Positions 28,727 through 38,800 of a stretch of 58,247 nt of DNA are shown here, piece by piece. The notes below the pieces were generated by a model, which was not told the DNA's origin, searched no databases, and saw only the letters and a list, made by a program, of their open reading frames with translations. Source of the DNA: Longispora albida DSM 44784 (GTDB lineage: Bacteria; Actinomycetota; Actinomycetes; Mycobacteriales; Micromonosporaceae); NCBI RefSeq assembly GCF_000379825.1, contig NZ_KB903823.1, forward strand, positions 204 through 58,450, in the 5' to 3' direction. The position numbers and the translations under genes were made by a program. The stretch's first letter is position 1, and every line of letters starts with the position of its first letter.

Positions 28727-31726
28727 CTAGAACCTGTCCTCCGGTGAGATCCCGAGTTCCTGGTACAGGGCCAGGGACTCGGCGTGCAGGGCGGACTGCT
28801 CTGCGGGGTCCGGGGTGCAGCGCGAGGCGCCGGCCAGGGCGTCGGCCCTGGTGGACCGGGCGCAGGTCCGGCGGGCGGTGTTCAGGGCCGCCTCGTAGTG
28901 GACCAGGGCTGCGGCCGGGTTGCCGAGGGCTTCGAGGGCGCGGGCCAGGCCGTAGTGGGCGTTCATGACCGAGCCCTGCACGCCGAGGGCGATCGCCAGG
29001 CTCAGCGCCGTCCCGAACTCCTCGGCCGCCCGGGCCGGATGGCCGGAACGGAGCGCCAGCAGCGCCCGGATGTTCAGGGTCTCCACCTCGGCTGGCCGGC
29101 TGCCGGTCTCGCGGTGCACGGTCAGGGCCTGGTCGAGGTACCCGCGTGCGGAGTCCCAGGCGTGCTCGCGGATGGCGGCGAGGCCGAGGTTGTTGAGAGC
29201 GGCGCCCTCGCCGCCACGGTCGCCGGCGGCGCGGTACACCGTCAGGGCTTTTCCGAGGTATCTGATGGCGGCGGGATAGTCACCGGTCTGGCGGTGGCAG
29301 ATGGCGATGTTGTTCAGGGTGTCGCCCTGCCCGGCCGGGCAGCCGGCCGCCCGGTGGATGACGAGGGCGCGGTGGTAGCACCCCAGCGCCTCCGGCCACT
29401 CGCCCTGCCACTCGTGGATGAGGCCGATGTTGCCGAGCGTGCGGCCCTCGGCTGTCCGGTCGCCGATCGCACGGCTGAGGGCGAGTGCCCTGGTGAACAG
29501 GCCGAGGGCCGTGGTCAGCTGGCCGAGGTGGTGCCGGGCGGTGCCGAGCGCCTGGAGTGCCTGGCACTCGCCGGCCGGACTGTCCAGCCCGATGTGGATG
29601 GTGAGCGAGTGGTCCAGGTCCGTGATGGCCTCGGGGTACTGGCCCAGCCGGATGAGTGCCATGCCCCGGTCGTGGAGAGCGGCGGCCCTGGCAGCCGGGT
29701 CGGTAGCTGCCGTGACGGCGAGCGTGTGGACGGTCAGCATGTCCGCGTACCGCGCCCGGGTGTGCAGATGCCGGTGCAGCGTGCCGGAGAGCGCCGTGAC
29801 GTGGGCAGGCCAGCCGGACTGCGCCGCGAGCCGGGCCAGCGCGACGAGGTTGGGGAGTTCGGTGTCGAGCCAGGCGATCGCCGACTCGGCCGTCGTGAGC
29901 GGGACCCGGACCGTGGCTGGTTCGGAGACCTTGGGACGCGTGTGGGCCTCGTGCGGGTACGCGAGGTCCATCGCGGCGGACGCGGCGTGCACCTGCTGGT
30001 CGAGGAGCCGGGCCAGTGCGGCGTGCCGGACCGGCTCCGGCTCGGCGGCCCCCAGCTCCGCCGCGTACTCGCGCAGCAGGTCGTGGCACGCGTACCGCCC
30101 CGGGGCGACCTCCCCGACCAGGTGCGCCCGGAGCAGCCCCGAGGTCAGCGGCCGCGGAGCCGGCTCGCCAGCCAGCGCCGCGATGGCGTACTGGTCGAGC
30201 GTCCGGCCCGGGTGCAGGCCGATCAGGCGGAAGGCCCGGGCCGTCCGGTCGGGCAGGTGACGCTCCGACCAGGACAGCACCGAGCGCACGGCCGTCCCGG
30301 CGTCCCCGCCGGCGTCGAGCACGTCGAGCCTGCCGCCGGCCAGCTCGGCGGCCAGCCCGGCGGCCGTGAGGCCCGGCTCGGACACCACCAGCTCGGCGGC
30401 GATCCGCAGGGCGAGCGGGAGCCGCGCGCAGCGGCCGGCCAGCAGCGCGGCGCCGGGATCCCCGGTGAGCTCGGCCAGGAGAGCGACGGCATCCGGCTCC
30501 GGCAGCAGGTCGAGCTCGACGCGGCTGGCACCGTCACGGGCCACGAGACCGGCGAGCGTGTCGCGGCTGGTCACCAGTACCTCGCACGAACCGCCGGGCA
30601 GCAGCGGGCGGACCTGCTCGGCACAGTAGGCGTTGTCGAGCACGACGAGCATGCGGCGGCCGGCCAGCTCCGTCCGGTACCGGCCGGCCAGCCCGGCAGC
30701 CGGGCCGCCGATGCCGAGCGCAGCGAGGAAGTCCTCCAGTACCTCGGCGGGCTCGGCCGGGTCGCCGGGGCCGTAGCCGCGCAGGTCGGCGTAGAGGCAG
30801 CCGTCCGGGTAGAGGTCGCGGGCCTGGTGGGCCCAGTGCAGCGCGAGGGCTGTCTTGCCGACGCCTGCGGTCCCGCTGATCACGGCGATGCCGACCATGT
30901 CGTCCAGCATGGACAGTTCCTCGTCGCGGCCGGTGAACGTGGACGGGGCCGGCGGTAGCTGCCACGGCTTGCTGACCGGTACCGGGGCCGGGAGGCGCAG
31001 GGCCGGGTCCGCCGCGAGGATCTGCGCGTGGAGCTCCTGGGCCGGTGCGCCCGGCGCGACGCCCAGCTCGGTGCCGAGCAGCCGGTAGAGGCGCTGGTAG
31101 GCGTCCAGGGCCTCGGCCTGCCTCCCGCTCCGGTACAGGGAGAGCATCAGCAGGCACCACAACCGCTCCCGGAGCGGCGTGACGGAGATCAGGGACGGCA
31201 CCTCGCTGGCCACCTCGGCGTGCAGGCCCAGCGCGAGCCGGGCCGACATGGCGTCCTCGATCGTGTCCTGCCTGCGGTCCTCCAGCAGCCGCGCGTCAGC
31301 CGTGACGGCCTCCGGCAGGTCGAGACCGGCGAGGACCGGCCCGCGCCACAGGCCGGAAGCCCTGGTCAGCCGGTCGGCCGCCAGGCCGGCCGCCCCGGTG
31401 GCCAGGCACTGCCTGCCCTCGGCGGCCAGGGCGGCGAAGGTCAGGGCGTCGAGCTCGCCGATGCCGGCCCGCAGCAGGTAGCCGCCCCGGACCGCGTCGA
31501 TCTGCGGGCCGAGCTTGCGCAGCTCGGCCACGTACGACCGCAGGTTCGCTGCGGCCGACTGCGGCGAGCCCTCCGGCCACAGCGCCTCGGCGATGACCTC
31601 GGCGGACACCGGCATGTTCGCCCTGAGGGCCAGCATGCCCAGCAGGATCCTGGCCAGCCGCCGCTTCGGGCTGAGCACCAGGCCGCCGGACCGGATCTCC
31701 AGGGCACCCAGGATGCGGACCTCCAC
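28727..31726 (-). CDS. AfsR-type SARP regulator with NB-ARC ATPase and TPR domains (first of two)
   Basis: A 999-residue regulator. Residues 1-95 are an OmpR-like winged helix (EVRILGALEIRSGG, VIAEALWPEG), followed by the bacterial transcriptional activation domain to about 245. The NB-ARC ATPase has Walker A GTAGVGKT near residue 285 and DGCLYADLRGYGPG after it. The last 330 residues are tetratricopeptide repeats (AALNNLGLAAIREHAWDSA, NNIAICHRQTGDYPAA). This is the AfsR/SARP architecture, in which ATP and TPR-bound signals gate DNA binding. I chose the GTG at 31724-31726, with GGGGGA 9 bases upstream; the open frame above it is not protein-like. It is divergent from a secreted ricin-type lectin gene, the likely direct target. 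Confidence 0.92.
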   Translation of the reverse strand: MEVRILGALEIRSGGLVLSPKRRLARILLGMLALRANMPVSAEVIAEALWPEGSPQSAAANLRSYVAELRKLGPQIDAVRGGYLLRAGIGELDALTFAALAAEGRQCLATGAAGLAADRLTRASGLWRGPVLAGLDLPEAVTADARLLEDRRQDTIEDAMSARLALGLHAEVASEVPSLISVTPLRERLWCLLMLSLYRSGRQAEALDAYQRLYRLLGTELGVAPGAPAQELHAQILAADPALRLPAPVPVSKPWQLPPAPSTFTGRDEELSMLDDMVGIAVISGTAGVGKTALALHWAHQARDLYPDGCLYADLRGYGPGDPAEPAEVLEDFLAALGIGGPAAGLAGRYRTELAGRRMLVVLDNAYCAEQVRPLLPGGSCEVLVTSRDTLAGLVARDGASRVELDLLPEPDAVALLAELTGDPGAALLAGRCARLPLALRIAAELVVSEPGLTAAGLAAELAGGRLDVLDAGGDAGTAVRSVLSWSERHLPDRTARAFRLIGLHPGRTLDQYAIAALAGEPAPRPLTSGLLRAHLVGEVAPGRYACHDLLREYAAELGAAEPEPVRHAALARLLDQQVHAASAAMDLAYPHEAHTRPKVSEPATVRVPLTTAESAIAWLDTELPNLVALARLAAQSGWPAHVTALSGTLHRHLHTRARYADMLTVHTLAVTAATDPAARAAALHDRGMALIRLGQYPEAITDLDHSLTIHIGLDSPAGECQALQALGTARHHLGQLTTALGLFTRALALSRAIGDRTAEGRTLGNIGLIHEWQGEWPEALGCYHRALVIHRAAGCPAGQGDTLNNIAICHRQTGDYPAAIRYLGKALTVYRAAGDRGGEGAALNNLGLAAIREHAWDSARGYLDQALTVHRETGSRPAEVETLNIRALLALRSGHPARAAEEFGTALSLAIALGVQGSVMNAHYGLARALEALGNPAAALVHYEAALNTARRTCARSTRADALAGASRCTPDPAEQSALHAESLALYQELGISPEDRF

Positions 31727-31743
31727 CGTCGCAGTCCCCCACT

Positions 31744-31773
31744 CTCCACAGTGCACGAAGCTCCACAGTGCAC
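31744..31773. repeat. Direct repeat of CTCCACAGTGCAC, 17-base period, in the SARP/lectin divergent region
   Basis: Two identical 13-base copies (31744-31756 and 31761-31773) are separated by GAAG. SARP proteins bind short direct repeats, so this is a candidate site, although the 17-base period is not the usual 11 or 22. Confidence 0.45.
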
Positions 31774-31822
31774 ACACAAACGTATGCCTGATCGTGTGCT
31801 CCCAAGAACAACTATGCAAGGC

Positions 31823-32362
31823 ATGGTGAAACGCATGATGATGACGATCGCCGCCACGGCGGTCGCACTGCTGACTCTCGCGCCCAGCTCCGCCCAGGCG
31901 GCCGGCTGGCAGCTCCAGTACTCGAACGCGGCCAGCGGCAAGTGCCTGGACGTCCAGGGCTCCTCCGGGGCCAACGGCGCGAACATCCAGGAGTACACCT
32001 GCAAGTCCCTCGGCACCTCCGGCGCGGCGAACCAGCAGTTCGAGCTGGTGGCCAGCGGCGGGGCGTACCAGCTGGTCGCCGCGCACAGCGGCAAGTGCGT
32101 CGACCTCCGCGACTGGTCGGCCAGCGACGGCGGCGCGGCCCAGCAGTGGTCGTGCACCGGCGCTGCCAACCAGCAGTGGAACCTCGTCTACCACAGCACC
32201 AACACCAACGGCAGCACGAACTACCTGATCCAGAGCGCCTACAGCGGCAAGTGCCTGACCCGTGCCACCAGTGGCAACCCGGTCTACCAGCTCACCTGCA
32301 ACAGCGGCAGCACCCAGCAGGTCTGGCGGCAGAAGCTGCGCGACGTCGGCGGCACCGCCTAA
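31823..32362 (+). CDS. Secreted ricin-type beta-trefoil lectin
   Basis: A 179-residue secreted protein: a signal peptide (MVKRMMMTIAATAVALLTLA, cleavage after AQA) and a single ricin B-type domain of three repeats. Each repeat has the SGKCLD/SGKCVDL start, and the QxW motifs are QQFELV, QQWNLV and the final QQVWRQ. Such modules bind galactose, xylan or other polysaccharides; with no attached enzyme it is probably a free lectin. Of several in-frame ATGs I favour 31823, with AAGG just upstream. It is divergent from an AfsR-type regulator and ends at a strong terminator. Confidence 0.88.
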   Translation: MVKRMMMTIAATAVALLTLAPSSAQAAGWQLQYSNAASGKCLDVQGSSGANGANIQEYTCKSLGTSGAANQQFELVASGGAYQLVAAHSGKCVDLRDWSASDGGAAQQWSCTGAANQQWNLVYHSTNTNGSTNYLIQSAYSGKCLTRATSGNPVYQLTCNSGSTQQVWRQKLRDVGGTA

Positions 32363-32371
32363 CCACCAGTG

Positions 32372-32404
32372 AGTGGTTCCGGACGCCGATCGTCCGGAAC
32401 CACT
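32372..32404 (+). terminator. Terminator after the lectin gene
   Basis: A perfect 13-base stem (32372-32384 with 32392-32404) with a 7-base loop. Its right arm directly abuts the -10 hexamer of the next gene. Confidence 0.75.
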
Positions 32405-32406
32405 TG

Positions 32407-32412
32407 TAGCGT
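32407..32412 (+). promoter_or_regulatory. -10 hexamer, leaderless start of the VOC gene
   Basis: TAGCGT ends exactly 6 bases before the ATG at 32419. Confidence 0.5.
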
Positions 32413-32418
32413 GACGGC

Positions 32419-32775
32419 ATGGCCATCGCTCGCTTTCCCAGCCTCGTCATGGACTGTCCCGATCCGGCAGCGCTCGCCGCTTTCTACGGTGCGCTGCTGG
32501 ACTGGAAGGTCACCGTGTCCGAAGGCTGGGCCGAGATCCGCGCCGACTACGGCCAGTGCATCTGCTTCCAGCAGGTCCACGGGTACACCCCGCCGGTGTG
32601 GCCCGGGCAGGACGTGCCGCAGCAGATGCACCTGGACGTGATGGTCGACGACCTCGACGCGGCCGGGGCAGCCGTGCTGGCGCTGGGCGCTTCGAAGCAC
32701 GCGCACCAGCCCGGCGAGTCCTTCCGGGTCTTCCTCGATCCCGCAGGGCACCCCTTCTGCCTCTGCGTGAACTGA
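32419..32775 (+). CDS. VOC-family (glyoxalase/bleomycin-resistance fold) protein
   Basis: A 118-residue single-domain protein of the vicinal oxygen chelate superfamily. It begins with ARFPSLVMDCPDPAALAAFYGALLDW, the standard first beta-alpha unit, has the metal-ligand type strand MHLDVMVDDLDAA, and ends FRVFLDPAGHPFCLCV. Members are dioxygenases, glyoxalases or metabolite-binding resistance proteins; this short form is widespread in actinomycetes and usually uncharacterised. No Shine-Dalgarno is present, but TAGCGT lies 6 bases upstream, so a leaderless message is likely. It faces the end of the second SARP gene. Confidence 0.9.
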   Translation: MAIARFPSLVMDCPDPAALAAFYGALLDWKVTVSEGWAEIRADYGQCICFQQVHGYTPPVWPGQDVPQQMHLDVMVDDLDAAGAAVLALGASKHAHQPGESFRVFLDPAGHPFCLCVN

Positions 32776-32781
32776 AAGATC

Positions 32782-35682
32782 CTACGGGCGGCTGGCGGCG
32801 GGAGTCCTGGATGGAGCCTCCGCCGCCAGGTGCCGCGCGGCCTCCCGCTGACCCTGCTCGTACCCGTGCTCGCCGGCCAGGGCCCCCGCCTGCCGGAAGT
32901 ACCGGCGGGCCTGCTCCTCGTTGCCCATCGCCCGCAGGGTCACCCCGAGGTCGATGAGGGTCTTGCACTCGCGGAGCCGGTACCCGGTCTTACGGGTCAG
33001 GTCGAGCGCCTCGTGGTGGCACTCCACGGCCTGCGGGTACGCGCCCTGCCCCCGGTAGACGTTCGCCAGGTAGCCGAGCGACTTGGCCTCGCCGCGCAGG
33101 TCACCGATCGACCGGTTGAGCGCGAGGGCCTCACGGAAGTGCCTGGCCGACTCGTCGAGCTGGCCGAAGTGCTCGTAGACCAGCCCGAGGTTGTTCAGCA
33201 GCGAGGTCTGGATCTGGAGGTGGCCCTCCTCGCGGGCGACGGCCAGCCCCTCCTGGAGATAGCCCAGCGCCTCGGTGTACCGGTTGAGGCGGCCGTGCAG
33301 CACACCCATGTTGTTCAGCGTGTGGAAGGCGTGCCGGAGCAGGCCGTTGTCCCGGTACACGGCCAGCGACTCCTGGTAGAGGCGCCTCGCCTCGTCGAGC
33401 CGGTCCTGGGCCTCCATCGTGTACGCCAGGTTGCTGATCGCCGCCGCTATCCGCAGCGGGTCGCCCAGCCGCTTGCGGGACTCCAGCGCCACCAGGTACA
33501 CGCGTTCGGCCTCGGCGTAGTTGCCGAGTTCCATCTGGAGCGTGCCCAGGCTGTTGAGGATGTCCGAGTGGCCGGCCTCGTCGCCCAGCCCCTCGGCGGC
33601 GGCGAGCGCGCAGGTGTGCCCGGCCTGCCACTCCTGGATCAGGCTGCGCCGCTGGAGGTAGTGCTGGAGGCCCCGGGCCAGGGTGACGGCGTGCTGTGGC
33701 CTGCCGTGGGCTCGGGCGGCCATGATCGCGGCGGTGACGCCGGCGTGGTCGGCGTCCAGCCAGGCCAGCGCCGCCTCCTGGCTGCCCAGCTCCGGCAGGC
33801 AGGCCGGTTCCGGGACGTCCGGTGCGCCCTGCCGGGGATCGGGCTGGCCGCGCAGCACCTGGTCCGCGCGGTGCAGGGCATGGAGGTAGTACCCGTAGAG
33901 CCTGTCGAGCGCATCCTCCCGGATCCCGGCGGTCTCCTCGGCACACACCACGTCACGGGCATACTCGCGCAGCAGGTCGTGGAACTGGTACCGCCCGGCG
34001 GCCACCTCAGCGATCAGGTGCGCGTCGGCCAGGTCGTCGAGGATCCGCTCAGTCTCGGCCAGCGGCAGCCCGGCCAGCGCGGCCACGGCGTACGGCTCGA
34101 CCACGTCCCCGGGCAGCAGGCCGAGCACCCGGAAGACCCACTGCTCCCGGCTGGTCAGGTGCTCGTAGGACACCATGATGCAGGCGTGCACGCTGCGGTC
34201 GTCCGCCGTCAGCTCCACGAGCCGCCGCTGCTGCCCGGTCAGCCGGGCCGCCAGATCCGCCACCGTCCACGACGGCCGGGCGCGCAGCCGGGACGCGGCG
34301 ATCCGGATGGCCAGCGGCAGGTACCCGCACAGCCGCAGCACCTCAGCCGTGCCCTCGGCGTCGGCCAGGGCCCTGGCCCCGGCGATCTGGGCGAACAGGT
34401 CGAGCGCGTCGCCTGGCGGCAGCACGTCGAGCAGGACCGGCACAGCGCCGTCCAGCCCGGTCATCCTGCGCCGGCTGGTGACGAGGACCATCGAGCCCGG
34501 CACCCCGGGGATCAGCGGCCGGACCTGGGCCGGGTCGGCGGCGTTGTCCAGCACGACGAGCGCGCGGCGGCCGGCCAGCTCGTGCCGCCACAGCGCCGAG
34601 CACTCGTCCACATCGGACGGTACGTGCTCGCGGGGCACGCCCAGTGCCCGCAGCAGCGTCTGGAGGGCCGACAACGGCGTGACCGGCTCGCGGCCGGGCG
34701 TGAACCCGTGCAGGTCGCAGAAGAGCTGGCCGTCGGGGAAGTGCCCGGCGAGCGCGTGCGCGGCCCGGATCGCCGTGGCCGTCTTGCCGACACCGGGCAT
34801 GCCGTCCAGCGCGGAGATCACGACGGCGGTGTTCGACTCTGCCGACAGCCGGGCCAGCTCGGCCAGCTCCGCGGTGCGGCCGGTGAAGTCCTGTACGCCG
34901 TAGGGGAGCAGCTTCGGCGCGACGGGCGGCCCGGCCGGCGGTGCGGCGGGTACCGGTGCGGCCGGTGTGAACTGCTCGTTGCGCAGGATCCGGGCGTGCA
35001 GGGCCTCCAGCTCCGTGCCGAGGTCCAGGCCCAGCTCCTCGGCACGGTACTTGCGGGCCTCCTCGTACACGCCCAGCGCCTCCGCCTGCCTGCCGCTGTG
35101 CAGGAGCCCGACCAGCTGGAGGCGCAGCGGCCGGTCCCGCAGCGGGTACTCGGCGGCGAGCGCGGCCAGCTCCGCCAGGATCTCCTGGTGCAGGCCGGCC
35201 TCCAGCTCTGCCTCCAGGAAGTCCTCCCTGGCCAGCAGGTGCTCCTCCTCGAGCCCGGCGCGCAGCCGGTCGACCAGGTTCGTGGGGTGCAGCCCGGCCA
35301 GTGGCTCGCCCCGCCAGAGGCCGAGCGCGCGGATCGCCAGCTCACGGTTGCCGGTCTGGCGGGCGCGGGCCGTCAGGTCGCGGAACTCGTACAGGTCGAT
35401 CTTCGCGCCCGGTTCGAGCAGGTAGCCGGGCTTGCGGAGCGTGATGACCAGCCCGGCGGGGCGCAGGGCGGCGCGCAGCCGGGAGACGTAGGTCTGGATC
35501 ACCCGGCGCATCCCGGCCGGCGGCCTGCCGTCCCACAGCGCCTCGGCGATCCGCTCGACGGGGACGACCCTGCCCGGTTCGAGGGCCAGGAGGGCCAGCA
35601 CGCAGCGTTGCAGCGGCGATCCGATGTCGATGGTGCCGCCTTCGTGCCACACTTCCACCGGGCCGAGCAGTCCGATCCTCAC
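32782..35682 (-). CDS. AfsR-type SARP regulator with NB-ARC and TPR domains (second)
   Basis: A 966-residue protein with the same domain order as the gene at 28727-31726: a winged helix and activation domain (RIGLLGPVEVW, RIAEALWDGRPPAG, GYLLEPGAKIDLYEF), NB-ARC with Walker A GMPGVGKT (residues 295-302) and GQLFCDLHGFTPG, then TPRs (LNNMGVLHGRLNRYTEALGY, LNNLGLVYEHFGQLDES). The start is a GTG preceded by TAGTTT with 6 bases between, so it is probably leaderless. It is divergent from a giant secreted LamG/ricin protein, which repeats the layout of the first SARP gene with its lectin. Identity to the first SARP is limited, so this is not a recent duplication. Confidence 0.92.
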   Translation of the reverse strand: MRIGLLGPVEVWHEGGTIDIGSPLQRCVLALLALEPGRVVPVERIAEALWDGRPPAGMRRVIQTYVSRLRAALRPAGLVITLRKPGYLLEPGAKIDLYEFRDLTARARQTGNRELAIRALGLWRGEPLAGLHPTNLVDRLRAGLEEEHLLAREDFLEAELEAGLHQEILAELAALAAEYPLRDRPLRLQLVGLLHSGRQAEALGVYEEARKYRAEELGLDLGTELEALHARILRNEQFTPAAPVPAAPPAGPPVAPKLLPYGVQDFTGRTAELAELARLSAESNTAVVISALDGMPGVGKTATAIRAAHALAGHFPDGQLFCDLHGFTPGREPVTPLSALQTLLRALGVPREHVPSDVDECSALWRHELAGRRALVVLDNAADPAQVRPLIPGVPGSMVLVTSRRRMTGLDGAVPVLLDVLPPGDALDLFAQIAGARALADAEGTAEVLRLCGYLPLAIRIAASRLRARPSWTVADLAARLTGQQRRLVELTADDRSVHACIMVSYEHLTSREQWVFRVLGLLPGDVVEPYAVAALAGLPLAETERILDDLADAHLIAEVAAGRYQFHDLLREYARDVVCAEETAGIREDALDRLYGYYLHALHRADQVLRGQPDPRQGAPDVPEPACLPELGSQEAALAWLDADHAGVTAAIMAARAHGRPQHAVTLARGLQHYLQRRSLIQEWQAGHTCALAAAEGLGDEAGHSDILNSLGTLQMELGNYAEAERVYLVALESRKRLGDPLRIAAAISNLAYTMEAQDRLDEARRLYQESLAVYRDNGLLRHAFHTLNNMGVLHGRLNRYTEALGYLQEGLAVAREEGHLQIQTSLLNNLGLVYEHFGQLDESARHFREALALNRSIGDLRGEAKSLGYLANVYRGQGAYPQAVECHHEALDLTRKTGYRLRECKTLIDLGVTLRAMGNEEQARRYFRQAGALAGEHGYEQGQREAARHLAAEAPSRTPAASRP

Positions 35683-35688
35683 GTCCCA

Positions 35689-35694
35689 AAACTA
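35689..35694 (-). promoter_or_regulatory. -10 hexamer, leaderless start of the second SARP gene
   Basis: TAGTTT on the reverse strand ends 6 bases before the GTG at 35682. Confidence 0.45.
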
Positions 35695-35823
35695 CCGGGG
35701 GCGGCCCTTACTCCCGCCCGGAAGTCCGCTACGTCACGTCATCGAGAACGGGCGATGCGGGTTTATCGAGGGTCAGCATTTTCTCAGCAGCGCGTCATGG
35801 TGGCGGCCATAACGTCCGGCCTC

Positions 35824-38800
35824 ATGTCACCTCCCCTCGACCTGACCCGAAGTCCCCGCCGCGCAGTGGCTCTCGCAGCCGTGACCCTCGCGACCACGAT
35901 GCTCACCCCCGTCGCCCTGGCGGCCAGCCCGGCGGCCGCCGCCCCGGTGACCTGCGCCGACAGCCAGGCGGACCCCGCCGCGGCCACCAGCATGGCCAAG
36001 GCGTGCGGCAAGGACGTCGAGGTCATGGGCCAGCGCACCGAGACCGCGCAGACCTTCGCCAAGCCCGGCGGCGGATACACCGTCAAGCAGTTCCTGGCGC
36101 CGCGCTGGACCCGCAAGGGCTCCGGCTGGGCCGATGTCGACACGACGCTGGCCGTCGCGGCCGATGGCAAGATCAGCCCGAAGGCCGCCGTGCTGCCGGT
36201 GACGTTCTCCCCGGGCGGGACCGGCCCGCTCGCGACGCTCACCGAGGGTGACAAGACGCTCGCGGTGTCGTGGCCGGGTGGCGCGCTGCCCAAGCCGGTA
36301 CTGGCCGGCGACAGCGCGACCTACCCCGAGGTGCTGCCGGGCGTCGACCTCACGGTCACCGCGTCGGCGACGGGCTTCTCCGAGGTGCTGGTGGTCAAGA
36401 ACCGCCAGGCCGCCGCGAACCCGGCCCTGGCCGAGGTGAAGTTCGGCCTGGCCACCCAGGGCGTCCAGGCCGTGGCGACGGGGGCCGGCGGACTGGAGGC
36501 CCGGGACAAGGCCGGCAAGGCTGTCTTCCGCTCGCCGACGCCGCTGATGTGGGACTCGGCCAAGGACCAGCCGGCCGCCGCCAAGGCCAAGGGCGCGTCC
36601 GCCGCCGACGGCGCGGGCGAGGAGTCAGCGGCCCCGTCCGGTGCCCGCAAGGCCGTCATGCCGGTCAAGGCGCAGAACGGCCAGCTTTCCGTGGTACCGG
36701 ACAAGCAGATGGTCAACGACCCGGCCACCGTGTACCCGATCTTCATCGACCCGTCGTGGACGGGCTGGCTGCGGAACAACAACTGGACGACGGTCTGGAG
36801 CAAGTACCCGAACCAGAGCTTCAACCAGAAGGGCGACGCCCTCCGCGACTCCGGCCTCAAGGGCGGGGCCGGGTCGGGCCGGACCTGCGACACCAGCACC
36901 ACCGAGGGCGTGTGCACCTCGGAGCAGTACGTCGTCCGCTCGCTGTTCCAGCTGGACACGGGTGCGGTACGCGGCAAGCAGATCCAGCGCGCGATCTTCA
37001 GCATCGACCAGAAGTGGGCCTGGAAGTGTGACAACTCCAGCCAGGGCCTGTGGCGCACCGAGGCGCTCGGCGACTACTGGCAGGACTACTCCCAGGTGAC
37101 CTGGGCCGTCTCCAACGACTGGAACAAGTTCCGCTGGCACGAGTCGACGAGCACGCCGGCCAACCACCGGTACAACGCGACGCTGGGCTGCGGCGGCACC
37201 GGACCGGTCGAGTTCAACATCACGAGCTGGATGGCCGGCGTGGCCTCCCGGGGTGAGTGGTACATCGGCCTGGGCCTGAGGGCGCTGGAGGAGAGCTGGA
37301 ACTACAACCTCTGGAAGCGCTACGACCAGACCCGGGCCTTCCTCTCCATCGACTACAACACCCCGCCAGACAAGCCGTTCGAGCTGAGCACCGACCAGCG
37401 CGGCTGCGTGACGGGTGACAGCCGGCCGATCCTGCCGACCGGCACGCCGAACCTGCGCGCCCGCGCGACCGACCCCGACGGCGACTCGATGACGGTCAAC
37501 TTCACGGTGCTGAAGGACTACAACTGGGGCCAGCGGCAGGACGGTTCCCACCACAACATCGGGAACTGGGGCTACGCGCAGTGGGCTCCCAACGTCGGTG
37601 ACGGCAGGTACGTCTACTGGGCTGAGTCCAACGACGGACGTGGCGGCACTAGCGGGTGGAGCGCGCTCTGCGAGTTCGAGGTGGACCTCACCGACCCGGT
37701 CGTCCCGACGGTGACCTCGGCGCTGTACACCGAGGGCTGCCAGGGCTGTGGCTCGGTGGGCAAGCCCGGCCAGTTCACCTTCAAGAGCTCGGACGACGTG
37801 GTCAAGTTCCGCTGGGGCTTCGGCTCGCTGTCCAACGAGACCGCCGCGCCGTGGAAGGGCGCGGAGGTCACGGTGAACTGGACCCCGAGGGAAGGTGGCC
37901 CGGCCGCACAGCACCTGATGGTCGAGGCCGTCGACCACTCTGGACGGACGGCGCTGAAGAACTACTACTTCATCGTGAAGATGCCCGAGCCCGCTGTCGG
38001 CAACTGGCCGCTCAACGAGGGCGAAGGCGCGACGCAGTTCGCCGACACGACGCGGCACAACCGTGCCGCCGTGCTGACCGGTGGCACGCCGGGCCTGCCG
38101 GGCCGGATTCCGACTGGTGACACGGCTGCCGGGTTCAGCGCGGCCAAGCAGGAGTCCGCGACTGCCCCGCACGTCCTCGACACCAGCAAGAGCTTCTCGG
38201 TCGCGGCGTGGGTCAAGACCAACGACCTGACCTCGCACCGCACAGCGCTCAGCCAGGACGGCGCGGTGTCCACCGGATTCCAGCTCCAGGTGGCCGGCGA
38301 CTGCGGCTGCTGGAAGTGGGTGCTGCCGGGTTCGGACGGCAACCACCCGGGTGGCACGACCGTGACCGGACCGAAGGCCAGGGCCGGGGTGTGGGTGCAC
38401 CTCGCCGGCGTCTTCGACTCCGAGGCGAAGGTCGCCAGCCTGTACGCCAACGGCACCAAGGTCGGCGAGCAGCCGGTCACGTTCACACCGTGGAACGCCG
38501 CTGGCTCGCTGGTCTTCGGCCGGACAAAGTGGAACGGCGTGAACATGGACTGGTGGGACGGCCAGATCGCAGGCGTGTACGCCTGGGACCGTGTCATCAC
38601 CCACCGCGAGGTCAACGATCTCGGCGGCACCCAGCGGGTCGGCCTGACAGGCGCCTGGCGGTTCGAGTCGCCGGGCCGTGGCCCGGACGCCGACGAGACG
38701 GGCAACCAGCTGCTGAACTTCCACCCGATCGCGAACGTGCCGCTCACCGGGGCCGGCAAGATCGGCACCGGCCTGCACGTCGGTGAGCTCGGTGCGCCGG

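Noticed and set aside
31727-32194. 156-residue N-terminal extension of the first SARP protein
   Set aside because: It is antisense to the lectin gene, and the SARP domain starts exactly at the GTG 31726, with a good ribosome site.
35742-35772. TCGAG heptamers (35742 and 35766) as a SARP binding site before the LamG gene
   Set aside because: The spacing is 24 bases, not 11 or 22, and TCGAG is common in this DNA.
32830-35823. Upstream extension of the LamG protein frame to 2290 residues
   Set aside because: The extension runs antisense through the whole second SARP gene. The signal peptide after 35824 marks the true N-terminus.
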